Assembly: GCA_029261165.1 (NCBI GenBank)
Contig: JAJDBV010000006.1
Coordinates: 1 to 33,655 of the forward strand
DNA: 33,655 nucleotides
From: Nitrospirota bacterium
GTDB lineage: Bacteria > Nitrospirota > Nitrospiria > SBBL01 > JAADHI01
Direction: 5' to 3'
Each line of letters begins with the position of its first letter. The first letter of the stretch is position 1. Below are positions 23,303 through 30,766 of this stretch, one piece after another. The translations under genes and the position numbers were made by a program. The notes under the pieces are model-generated. The model was not told the origin of the DNA. It saw nothing but the letters and a program-made list of their open reading frames with translations, and did not search any database.

Positions 23303-24607
23303 TTGTCAGACAAATTTGACGTCATCATCGTAGGTGCGGGGCCGGCAGGTTCGGCCGCTGCACTTACCTTGGCTCGGGCCGGTTTATCCGTTGTCGTCTT
23401 TGAACGGGGCGCGTTTCCCGGCGCAAAGAATATGTTCGGGGGGGTCCTTTATACACCCATTCTAAACAAATTGATCCCCAAGTTTTGGGAAGAAGCCCCG
23501 ATTGAACGACACATTGTAAAGCGCCGGTTTAGCCTTCTTTCCAGTAAATCGGAGGCGGCTTTTGAGTTTCGCTGTGAAGATTACAATGAAAAGCCCCCTT
23601 TTAATCAGAGTTTCTCTGCGCTCAGGGCACGCTTTGATCCATGGTTTTCCAAAAAGGCGGAAGAAGCAGGTGCCATGGTTATCCCTGAAACGGTCGTAGA
23701 TGACCTGATCGTTAAAAATGGCAGGGTTTGCGGCGTGAAGGCCCGTCGAGAAGGGGGAGAGGTCTTGGCCGATGTCGTCATCGCCGCAGATGGGGTGAAT
23801 TCTTTTTTAGCGAAAAAAGCGGGCCTTCGTAAAGACTTCAGTCGAGCGGTCCTGGCCGTAGCGGCAAAGGAAGTCATCAGTCTTCCGCGTGAAGTGATAG
23901 AGGATCGTTTTTCCCTGGAGGGTCAGGAGGGAATGGCGATGGAATTCTTTGGCGATTCCGTGGCCGGTATGGTTGGCGGCGGATTTATTTATACAAATCA
24001 GGAGACGCTTTCTGTTGGGATTGCCTGTTCCATTAAGTCATTTATCGATAAAAAGGTGGCACCGAATGACCTACTGGATCGGTTTAAGGCGCATCCGAGT
24101 ATAAAACGCCTGATAAAAAAAGGAGAGACACTGGAGTATTCAGGGCACATGATTCCAGAGGGTGGTTTTGAACGGGTGCCGCAGGTCTATACCGATGGGC
24201 TTCTCCTGGTGGGAGATGCGGCCCACCTGGTGAATGCGTCTTTCTACCATGAAGGAACCAACCTGGCGATGGCCTCGGGCTTATATGCCGCAGAGGCCAT
24301 TATTGAGGCGAAAGAAAAAGATGATTTTTCGGCACAAACGCTGAAGCGATACCAGAAAAAACTAAATAATAGTTTCGTGATGAAGGATTTAAAAAAATAC
24401 CGGGCTGTTGAAAAATGGTCTCATGAGAACTTAAAATTTTTTGAGGAATATCCAGGTATTGCATTAGAGATGCTAAAAGATTACTTTAGTATATCTGAAG
24501 TGCCGAAAGAGACGATTCAAAAAGAAGCATACCGAAAAGTACGCACTCATATTTCCCCGATACAGGCCTTTCTTGAATTGAATAAATTCAGGAAAACTTT
24601 TTTTTAA
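23303..24607 (+). CDS. fixC: FixC-like FAD-dependent electron transfer flavoprotein:quinone oxidoreductase
   Basis: This 434-residue flavoprotein of the FixC/ETF-QO family is expected to take electrons from EtfAB and reduce membrane quinone. It shows the FAD motif GAGPAGSAAALTLA, the KNMFGGVLYTP block, AADGVNSFLAKKAGL and GDAAHLVNASFYHEGTNLAMASG. The start is TTG 23303 with TTTTGGAG upstream. The usual FixX ferredoxin is not encoded downstream: only 69 bases separate the stop from the convergent PilZ gene. The protein's own C-terminus has no four-cysteine cluster, so the iron-sulfur partner must be elsewhere or dispensable. The last 70 codons are noticeably AT-rich. Confidence 0.9.
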   Translation: MSDKFDVIIVGAGPAGSAAALTLARAGLSVVVFERGAFPGAKNMFGGVLYTPILNKLIPKFWEEAPIERHIVKRRFSLLSSKSEAAFEFRCEDYNEKPPFNQSFSALRARFDPWFSKKAEEAGAMVIPETVVDDLIVKNGRVCGVKARREGGEVLADVVIAADGVNSFLAKKAGLRKDFSRAVLAVAAKEVISLPREVIEDRFSLEGQEGMAMEFFGDSVAGMVGGGFIYTNQETLSVGIACSIKSFIDKKVAPNDLLDRFKAHPSIKRLIKKGETLEYSGHMIPEGGFERVPQVYTDGLLLVGDAAHLVNASFYHEGTNLAMASGLYAAEAIIEAKEKDDFSAQTLKRYQKKLNNSFVMKDLKKYRAVEKWSHENLKFFEEYPGIALEMLKDYFSISEVPKETIQKEAYRKVRTHISPIQAFLELNKFRKTFF

Positions 24608-24676
24608 AGACGGAGGGGGCGATGCAGGTACGGAAGGGAGGTTCCCTAAAGGGCCTCAGCAGAAAAGCGTACTGGT

Positions 24677-24973
24677 CTATATGAGATATCGAAGTCCGGC
24701 GGTATAACCCCCGAGGTTTGCTTGGTCGACGACCCAGCAAACCTCGGCGAGTGTCGGCAGTGAAGATTTGATTTCAGGAAGGGGCATTTGAACCTGGATG
24801 ATCTGGGATCTCGTCAAGGGGGTTTCCGTTTTAAGACAGAACCCCCCGTTGCTTATATTGAGCATCTTTCCATAATGCTTCCTCTGTATTTGTTCTAAGG
24901 ATGCAGACGGTTCGTAGACCACCTCTTTTTCCAAGCCATGGCGCTCAGCGATTCTTCGATCTTCTCTATCCAT
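24677..24973 (-). CDS. PilZ-domain protein (candidate cyclic-di-GMP receptor)
   Basis: This 98-residue single PilZ domain probably binds cyclic di-GMP. The RxxxR loop is RRIAER at residues 6-11, and the [D/N]xSxxG motif is NISNGG (about residue 40), followed by FCLKTETPL and a C-terminal beta strand YTAGLRYLI. There is no fused output domain, so it would act through a protein partner. It is convergent with fixC and downstream of the LuxR-type regulator in the same direction, 115 bases apart. Confidence 0.8.
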   Translation of the reverse strand: MDREDRRIAERHGLEKEVVYEPSASLEQIQRKHYGKMLNISNGGFCLKTETPLTRSQIIQVQMPLPEIKSSLPTLAEVCWVVDQANLGGYTAGLRYLI

Positions 24974-25060
24974 TTTGATCTCCCCAAACCAAGATATTCA
25001 TGTTTTTTGAGCGAAAAGCTGATAAAAATTACTCTACGCAATCGTTGGTCTTAAATCAAT

Positions 25061-25076
25061 CCCCTCAAATGAGGGG
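25061..25076 (-). terminator. Weak hairpin after the LuxR-type gene
   Basis: CCCCTC-aaat-GAGGGG lies 12 bases beyond the regulator's stop on the minus strand. A six-pair GC stem is followed only by ATTGATTT, not a run of T. It may be an imperfect terminator between the regulator and the PilZ gene. Confidence 0.3.
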
Positions 25077-25088
25077 GGCATTGAATTC

Positions 25089-26315
25089 TCAAGAAAGGCG
25101 ATGGCTCTGTAATATTTTTGCGACGATTCCGGCGCGGGTTGTTACGTTCAACTTTTTCATAATTCTCTTTATGTGGTCTTTCACTGTATATTCTCCAATA
25201 TCCATGTGAACGGCAATTTCCTTATTTGTTTTTCCTTCAGACAGTAGTTGAACGGCGATCTGTTCACGTTGCGTCAGTTTTGTTAAATCTCCTACATCTT
25301 CAATCCGAAGTCCCTCAGAAACTCTTTCGATCAATATCATAATGTGCGTGCTATTTTGACGCTCCGTCCCTCTTTGCAATAGCAGTGCTCGAAAAAGATA
25401 GACCGCACCCTCGTGGATGCAAATCCTGTTCACTGTGGGTACGGATGTTTCAAGCGTTCTTTTGTTTGCGGTGACCATTTTTTTGAAGTGATCATAAAGC
25501 TGATAAATAATTTGAGGCAACGGACGCCCCTGATCTTTTTTTTGAGGTGTTCGGGAAGTGCTTGGAATTGCAGTCAAACGATCCAGAAGGCTTTTTGCAT
25601 CATAGTTCAGGTAGAGGGTCTCTCCTCCTTTTCCAAGGATCAGGATGCCGGGTTGGGCCCTCCTCCGGACCAGATTATGAAGCTCGTCTTCATTCATGTT
25701 TGAAGGCCGGGTTATTGGCTTGAGAAGTTTTTCCGGTATATTTCGGGGGATGGTGGGTTTCTTTTCCTTCTCTATGTCGATCGACAGCTTCTGCAGGAGG
25801 CTACCCAGCACAGTGGAGAATGAGGTCATTAATGTGATATCAGAAGGGGTAAAAGGGCCACCTTTCTTTTCTCTCCAAAGAATAAGGTATCCTCTACATT
25901 TTTTATTTTTGTCCAGCAAGAGCACCATCAATGAAAAATAAAGTTTGGCCGGCAGGAGGACGGTTTTGTAAAAGGGGTGACGTGTCAAGCGAGCGGGTGT
26001 CCACAAGTCCTCGCCGCGGATGCAGGGGGGCTTAATCTGCATCAGTTGTTCAACGCTGGGGAGTAATGTGTTTTCCAAAGTGATCTGGTTGATATTGATT
26101 GGGAGAGAGGGACCTGACCAGCTTTGATGTGTGAGCAGGGTTGTTTTTAAAGAAACAGGATCTACGGGGAAGAACCAACCGGATCGAAAGGGGGCCTCCT
26201 TTTGTAACAGCGGGAAGAGGGTTTTAAGGAGCGTGTCCAGACCGACACGGGATGGATCCATATTTTTGAATTGGAGGATGACTTTCTTTTGCTGGGGTGT
26301 CATGCGAGTGTTCAC
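25089..26315 (-). CDS. LuxR-type transcriptional regulator with GAF-like sensory region
   Basis: This 408-residue regulator has a C-terminal LuxR/NarL winged HTH (about residues 340-405: LTKLTQREQIAVQLLSEGKTNKEIA, then EYTVKDHIKRIMKKLNV). The first 190 residues look like a divergent GAF domain. A second, PAS-like stretch (GILILGKGGETLYLNYDAKSLL, around residues 220-245) precedes the linker. There is no receiver domain, so it would sense a small molecule or partner directly. GTG 26315 has GAGA upstream. ATG 26303 is in frame but lacks a site. The target is unknown. Confidence 0.82.
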   Translation of the reverse strand: MNTRMTPQQKKVILQFKNMDPSRVGLDTLLKTLFPLLQKEAPFRSGWFFPVDPVSLKTTLLTHQSWSGPSLPININQITLENTLLPSVEQLMQIKPPCIRGEDLWTPARLTRHPFYKTVLLPAKLYFSLMVLLLDKNKKCRGYLILWREKKGGPFTPSDITLMTSFSTVLGSLLQKLSIDIEKEKKPTIPRNIPEKLLKPITRPSNMNEDELHNLVRRRAQPGILILGKGGETLYLNYDAKSLLDRLTAIPSTSRTPQKKDQGRPLPQIIYQLYDHFKKMVTANKRTLETSVPTVNRICIHEGAVYLFRALLLQRGTERQNSTHIMILIERVSEGLRIEDVGDLTKLTQREQIAVQLLSEGKTNKEIAVHMDIGEYTVKDHIKRIMKKLNVTTRAGIVAKILQSHRLS

Positions 26316-26437
26316 AACGAGATCTCTTTTTTTAACGCGTCTAGGGAGATATTAAGCTGATTGACACAACCCTTCAAGCGGGATCCTTTAAATGCCACAT
26401 AGGTCTATAGAGTATTCACATATTATATCAGGTTAAT

Positions 26438-26887
26438 TTATTCCTGGAACCTAATAATCATACCTTTTTTAAGTTTTTCTTGGCGCGTAAAACCGGAAGC
26501 AACTTCGAGTACATAGAGCGCCTTATCTTTTGTCGGGCCATAGCTTGGACAGGGATCTGATTTACATGGAGGGGTTTTTTCAGAAATGTGGATAATTTCC
26601 TGCTTTTTATTCATCCATATAATGTCGATTGGGAATTTGCAATTCTTCATCCAGAATTGGTGCCGTTCCGCCACCTGAAAGATGAAGAGCATTCCGCCGC
26701 CTTCCGGTAGGTGTTCCCGGAACATAAGTCCAATCGATCTGGCTCTCGGAGTACTGGCGATTTCCGCATTGAGTTTTGTGCCGCTGGGGAAGGTAATTTT
26801 CTGATGGGTCGGGGCGCCGTCTACACAAATCGGGCTCATGGCGAGAAAAAAAATTAATGCGACCAGACCTCTCTCTTTTCTCCACAT
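26438..26887 (-). CDS. DUF192 family secreted protein
   Basis: This 149-residue protein has a signal peptide (cleavage about VDGA-PTHQ) and one DUF192 domain. The conserved blocks are AEIASTPRARSIGLMFREHLPEGGGMLFIF, HQFWMKNCKFPIDIIWMN, and VLEVASGFTRQEKLKKGMII. The SDPCPSY loop contributes two cysteines near a third in PPCK. The domain is widespread and probably extracytoplasmic, with no agreed function. It is 122 bases upstream of the LuxR-type gene in the same direction. Confidence 0.85.
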   Translation of the reverse strand: MWRKERGLVALIFFLAMSPICVDGAPTHQKITFPSGTKLNAEIASTPRARSIGLMFREHLPEGGGMLFIFQVAERHQFWMKNCKFPIDIIWMNKKQEIIHISEKTPPCKSDPCPSYGPTKDKALYVLEVASGFTRQEKLKKGMIIRFQE

Positions 26888-27007
26888 GGCTCATATCTTA
26901 TGAAAAAGGAGAGAGTGTGTCAACAACAGGTATTCAAGAGATAAGTTATTTTGACCGCCATGATTGTGAGGTGTGGAAAAGATCCCTGATTCTTAGTTGT
27001 TATCCTT

Positions 27008-28267
27008 TTAAGGAATTTTACTCCAGAGGTGAAGTGCCCGCCAGCGATCCTGAAGGTTGAAAGGCTTCATTTCAAGGCCGGCAACGGTTGTGAGCATCTT
27101 GGTGTGAAGATCCGGGTGTTGGTTGATTGATCGAAAGATTCGGTCTCTCGCCCAGACGAGAGGTTCCCATCCGCTGTTCCAGAGCCAGGTCATTTCGTCA
27201 CCGACATTTTGCAGGAGATCGACCTTGCTGCGACGGATCGATTCATAGGGCTGAAGGGCCTTTCTGGAGAAATCTCCTTTTTGGAAGCAGAGGTCCAGTA
27301 CTTCGGCCAGGACCATTCCGTCTTCCATGGCAGAGTTTCTTCCTTGGGCGACGTGTGGATTCATTGCATGTGCGGCATCCCCGAGGAGGACACCACCATC
27401 GACGGCCCATTGATGACAACGGACTCGAAAGCAAGGCATAAAAGCCGTTTCTTCCCATGAAGAGATTCTCTTGAGTGGTTTTTCAAGCAAAGAGCGGACC
27501 TTAGCATTCATTGAAAGAATGTCGTCCTTGAAGCCTTGAATACCTTGCTTTTGAAGTTCTTCCCGTTTGTGTGAGGGAATCATATAGAAGAAGTAGCACT
27601 CTTGATTTGAGACGGGAAAGATGCCGAAGATCTTACCCTTCCCAAGATAGTATCGTGAATCCTCATGAAATCCTTCCGGGCGTTTGATGATGCCCGTGAT
27701 GTAGCCATGCTTGTATTCATGGAGTCGATATTTTATTTTAAAGGCATCTCGAACACGGGATCGGACGCCGTCCCCGCCGATGATGACGGGTGCCTTGAAG
27801 CGAGTCTTTTTTCCCTGGATGGTGACTTCGGCCCCGATTATTTTTCCTTTTTCTGTGGAGAGTTTTTCAAAGTGGGTGTCCCAGAAGGTCTCTATGTTGG
27901 ATGAAGCGGCGACCTTTTCTGCCAGGAGTTTTTGAATTGCATCGGGAAGAAGGATTAAGGAGTAGTCGTAGGGCTTGGGAAGGGTTTGATAGTCCACTGT
28001 ACAAAGGTGTGTGCCGGTCATTTGGTAGAAGTGGACCGCTTTATTCAGATGAACATCTGCCTTGAGCAGATCGGGAAGTATGCCGAGTGTTTCAAGGATT
28101 TTCAGGCCATTCGGTTGTATGATTTCGCCCCTCGGATGTGATGCCGGGGAGGATTGTCGGTCAAGGATGGCAATACGGCACCCCTTTTTTGCAAGCGCCA
28201 GTGCGAGGACCATGCTTCCCGGCCCAGCCCCAACAATGACGAGATCCCATTCTCTTTGATTCACCAT
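27008..28267 (-). CDS. FAD-dependent monooxygenase (UbiH/PHBH superfamily)
   Basis: This 419-residue class A flavoprotein monooxygenase uses NAD(P)H and O2 to hydroxylate a substrate. The N-terminal FAD motif is GAGPGSMVLALALAKKG, with S where the third G or A usually sits. The GDGVRSRVR (DG) motif and GDAAHAMNPHVAQGRNSAMEDG, which binds the FAD ribityl chain, are both present. No ubiquinone or geranylgeranyl-reductase partners are adjacent. A quinone-biosynthesis hydroxylase, an aromatic hydroxylase or a reductase of the same fold are all possible. Confidence 0.85.
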   Translation of the reverse strand: MVNQREWDLVIVGAGPGSMVLALALAKKGCRIAILDRQSSPASHPRGEIIQPNGLKILETLGILPDLLKADVHLNKAVHFYQMTGTHLCTVDYQTLPKPYDYSLILLPDAIQKLLAEKVAASSNIETFWDTHFEKLSTEKGKIIGAEVTIQGKKTRFKAPVIIGGDGVRSRVRDAFKIKYRLHEYKHGYITGIIKRPEGFHEDSRYYLGKGKIFGIFPVSNQECYFFYMIPSHKREELQKQGIQGFKDDILSMNAKVRSLLEKPLKRISSWEETAFMPCFRVRCHQWAVDGGVLLGDAAHAMNPHVAQGRNSAMEDGMVLAEVLDLCFQKGDFSRKALQPYESIRRSKVDLLQNVGDEMTWLWNSGWEPLVWARDRIFRSINQHPDLHTKMLTTVAGLEMKPFNLQDRWRALHLWSKIP

Positions 28268-28300
28268 TTCTATTGATCCATCGGTTTACTGTGCACTTTA

Positions 28301-28361
28301 CTTGACCTACCGGGGACCGTCAAGATGACCCAAGGTCAAACTCGTATCTTGGGTCTTTTTT
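28301..28361 (+). terminator. Two tandem hairpins followed by T6 between divergent genes
   Basis: The first hairpin is CTTGAC-N12-GTCAAG (28301-28324). The second is GACCCAAG-N13-CTTGGGTC (28327-28355), followed at once by six T (28356-28361). The second has the form of a Rho-independent terminator for the plus strand, yet no plus-strand gene lies upstream. It could end a short RNA or antisense transcript from the monooxygenase side. Confidence 0.5.
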
Positions 28362-28388
28362 GACAGTGTCGCTTGGTTGCAGTAAGGT
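28360..28388 (+). promoter_or_regulatory. Promoter for the HAD nucleotidase gene
   Basis: A perfect -35 TTGACA (28360-28365), a 17-bp spacer and TAAGGT (28383-28388) lie 55 bases ahead of the TTG start. The -35 begins in the T-run of the preceding hairpin. Confidence 0.45.
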
Positions 28389-28443
28389 AATGGGGCAGAT
28401 TGCTTCATTTACGAGTCAGGATTTACCACGACAGGAGAGATGA

Positions 28444-29094
28444 TTGATACCCTGGGAGAAAATTGATACCGTTCTTCTTGATATGGATGGCACCCTTCTT
28501 GACAGGCATTTTGATGATTTTTTTTGGGAAGAGCTCGTCCCTGAGAAGTTTTCCCACCTCAAGGGGATCTCTTTGTCTGTTGCCAAAAAGCAACTTTATG
28601 CTGCCTTTAAAGGAGAAGAGAGGACTCTGAATTGGACGGATATCTACTACTGGTCAGACAGGCTGGGGCTGGATATTGTGGCTCTCAAAATGGAAATGTC
28701 TGGACAGGTCCGTGTCCATCCAGGGGTATTGTCTTTTTTGAAGTTCATTCGAGACTTACAGAAAGAGGTTGTCCTGGTGACAAATGCGCACCCAAAGACT
28801 GTGCAGATAAAACTCGGGCAGACCGACCTCAGCCCTTATTTGGAAACCATTCTGTGCTCAAGCGATATCGGTGTGCCGAAAGAAGCACTGGAATTTTGGA
28901 AGAAGGCGGAAGAAGTCCTGCTTTTCGACAAAACAAAGACCCTCTTCATCGACGACAACGAAGCGGTCCTTCATGCGGCAGATGCGTTTGGGATCAAATA
29001 TCTTCTTCAGAAAAGTAATGCCAGTAGCCGTAGGGTTCAGATATCGTCAACGGCCTTTCCGCCATTAGCCCGTTTTGACTCTCTTATCGATTAA
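28444..29094 (+). CDS. yrfG: HAD-superfamily nucleotidase, YrfG (GMP/IMP nucleotidase)-like
   Basis: This 216-residue HAD hydrolase is close in pattern to E. coli YrfG, which dephosphorylates GMP and IMP. The nucleophile motif is LLDMDGTLLD (Asp13, Asp15), followed by the family-typical FDDFFWEELVPE. TLNWTDIYYWSDRLGLDI, VTNAHPKTVQIKL (motif II) and FIDDNEAVLHAADAFGI (motif IV) also align with YrfG. The start is TTG 28444 behind AGGAG. The ATG at 28440 runs in another frame and stops quickly. Substrate is inferred from homology. Confidence 0.87.
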   Translation: MIPWEKIDTVLLDMDGTLLDRHFDDFFWEELVPEKFSHLKGISLSVAKKQLYAAFKGEERTLNWTDIYYWSDRLGLDIVALKMEMSGQVRVHPGVLSFLKFIRDLQKEVVLVTNAHPKTVQIKLGQTDLSPYLETILCSSDIGVPKEALEFWKKAEEVLLFDKTKTLFIDDNEAVLHAADAFGIKYLLQKSNASSRRVQISSTAFPPLARFDSLID

Positions 29095-29125
29095 GTTCGT
29101 AATGACTTCGCCTCTGTGTGGCTGG

Positions 29126-30523
29126 TTACACTTTAGCCTCAGTTTTTCTCCTCGATGTTACTTTTTTGATCGACTCTCCCGTAACCCGAATAAGCTTTTT
29201 TAGATCCCGAAGCGAAATGGAGAGGGGGGGCAGTAAGACGATCACGTTTCCCAGTGGGCGAAGCAAGACGCCCCGTTTTTTTGCTTCCAGACAGACATGC
29301 CAGCCGATCCGCTCTTCAGGTGCATAGGCCATTCTCTCCTCTTTATCGGCTACCAGTTCAATGCCGGCCATGAAGCCGATCTGCCGGATCTCTCCTACAT
29401 GCCGCCACCGTCTCCACGGCGCAATCGCTTCCTTAAGAAAGCCGATCTTTTTTTGAAGCTTCGCCAGCACCTTTTCTTTTTCAAATATCTCTAGGTTGGC
29501 AATTGCGGCGGCGCATCCGAGAGGATTGCCTGTATAGCTGTGCCCATGGAAGAAGGATTTAAATTCCGAATATTTTCCGAGAAAGGCGTCATAGATTTCT
29601 TGTGTGGTCAGGGTTGCTGCGAGAGGCATGTAGCCACCCGTAAGGCCTTTTGATATTGCCATCAGGTCCGGGGTGACGCCTTCATGTTCACAGGCAAACA
29701 TCCTGCCTGTCCGACCAAATCCGGTTGCGACTTCGTCTACGATCATGAGAATGTTATATCGAGTACAGAGTTCCCGTATGCGTTTAAGATAATGGGGAGG
29801 TGAGGTGATCATCCCGGCTGCGGCCTGGACCAGTGGTTCAATGACGAGGCCCGAAATCTCTGTGGAATGGGTTTTCATGGCCACTTCCACTTCGTCGAGG
29901 CAGGCGATCTTACAGGAAGGATGGGAAAGAGAGAGCGGGCATCGGTAGCAGGTGGGCGGGGGGACTCTAATCGTCTTAAAGAGGAGAGGTTTATACGCCC
30001 GGTGAAATAGATCGATTCCTCCAAGGCTGACAGAGCCGAGGGTATCTCCATGATAAGCGTGATCAAATACGATAAACTTTTTCTTTTTTCGATCTTGTGT
30101 ACCTTTATTTTGCCAATAACTGAAGGCGATCTTCAGGGCCACCTCAACCGCGGTCGACCCGTTGTCAGAATAGAAGACCTTGGTCAACCTTCCGGGGGGA
30201 GATTCTCCCCTTGGGGCGATCTGAAGGAGTTTCTCCGCAAGTTCTATTGCCGGGAGGTTCGATAGACCGAGGAGTGTGGTGTGTGAAATCTTTCCGATCT
30301 GGCGAATTAAGGCCTTATCGATCGTCTTGTTGCGATGACCATGAAGATTGACCCAAATCGAAGAGCTTCCGTCGAGATACTTTTTCCCTTCCAGGTCGGT
30401 CAGCGTGACTCCGTCTCCTTCGACAATGATGGTCGGGTCTTGTTCTTCCCACTCTTTCATCTGGGTAAAAGGATGCCAGATGAGTGTCTGTCCTTTCCGA
30501 GCCCATTCTTTTTTTTTGTCCAT
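29126..30523 (-). CDS. bioA: Adenosylmethionine-8-amino-7-oxononanoate aminotransferase
   Basis: This 465-residue PLP enzyme of biotin synthesis converts KAPA to DAPA with S-adenosylmethionine as amino donor. WHPFTQMKEW near the start is diagnostic for BioA, as are SDNGSTAVEVALKIAFSYW, AYHGDTLGSVS and IVDEVATGFGRTG. PLP binds Lys292 in AISKGLTGGYMPLA. A CYRCPLSLSHPSCKIAC insert (four Cys) near residue 192 belongs to the long form. The start is ATG 30523, with no clear Shine-Dalgarno. The frame stays open to 30655 only because it runs through repeat B4. No other bio genes are in the window. Confidence 0.94.
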   Translation of the reverse strand: MDKKKEWARKGQTLIWHPFTQMKEWEEQDPTIIVEGDGVTLTDLEGKKYLDGSSSIWVNLHGHRNKTIDKALIRQIGKISHTTLLGLSNLPAIELAEKLLQIAPRGESPPGRLTKVFYSDNGSTAVEVALKIAFSYWQNKGTQDRKKKKFIVFDHAYHGDTLGSVSLGGIDLFHRAYKPLLFKTIRVPPPTCYRCPLSLSHPSCKIACLDEVEVAMKTHSTEISGLVIEPLVQAAAGMITSPPHYLKRIRELCTRYNILMIVDEVATGFGRTGRMFACEHEGVTPDLMAISKGLTGGYMPLAATLTTQEIYDAFLGKYSEFKSFFHGHSYTGNPLGCAAAIANLEIFEKEKVLAKLQKKIGFLKEAIAPWRRWRHVGEIRQIGFMAGIELVADKEERMAYAPEERIGWHVCLEAKKRGVLLRPLGNVIVLLPPLSISLRDLKKLIRVTGESIKKVTSRRKTEAKV

Positions 30524-30556
30524 ATGTCGTTTTCTAGGGGTGGAGAATAAAAAAGT

Positions 30557-30703
30557 GATATGGAACAATTCAGCTTGCCCGCATTTTTCTTCAGGGTAAG
30601 GCACGGGGAGTGCAGAACCGCAGCGTATACCGATACGTGAGGATTCGAGCATCACAGCAACGCCGCCATGAAGGAAAAGACGAGTAAGCTGGATTGTCCC
30701 ATC
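30557..30703 (-). repeat. Family B hairpin repeat, copy 4, between divergent bioA and htrA
   Basis: This 147-bp element has terminal inverted repeats of about 35 bases. GATATGGAACAATTCAGCTT at the left matches the complement of the right end (GATGGGACAATCCAGCTT), and both continue to TTTTTCTTCA or TTTTCCTTCA. It carries the shared core in minus orientation (GTTGCTGTGATGCTCGAATC, CACGTATCGGTATACG). It ends 3 bases before the -35 of htrA and begins 33 bases before bioA. Confidence 0.87.
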
Positions 30704-30705
30704 GC

Positions 30706-30735
30706 TTTACAATATTTAAATCGCTATAGTATAAT
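30706..30735 (+). promoter_or_regulatory. Promoter of htrA
   Basis: TTTACA (30706-30711), an 18-bp spacer and TATAAT (30730-30735) give a near-consensus sigma70-type promoter, 31 bases before the TTG start. No sigmaE-type GAACTT element was seen. Confidence 0.6.
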
Positions 30736-30766
30736 GTCAAAACTTAAATAAAGAAAGAGGGATTTC

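Noticed and set aside
23233-23319. 28-codon ATG frame overlapping the fixC start
   Set aside because: It is arginine/lysine-rich with no recognisable domain and a weak ribosome site, and it overlaps the convincingly assigned TTG start of fixC in another frame. Most likely chance.
24621-24683. 20-codon frame after fixC preceded by GGAGGGGG
   Set aside because: Considered as a FixX remnant or small protein. It has no cysteines and is too short for either, and it runs into the PilZ gene on the other strand.
30524-30655. Upstream extension of bioA by 44 codons
   Set aside because: The extension is encoded by repeat B4, and family members begin near MDKKKEWARK, so ATG 30523 is preferred.
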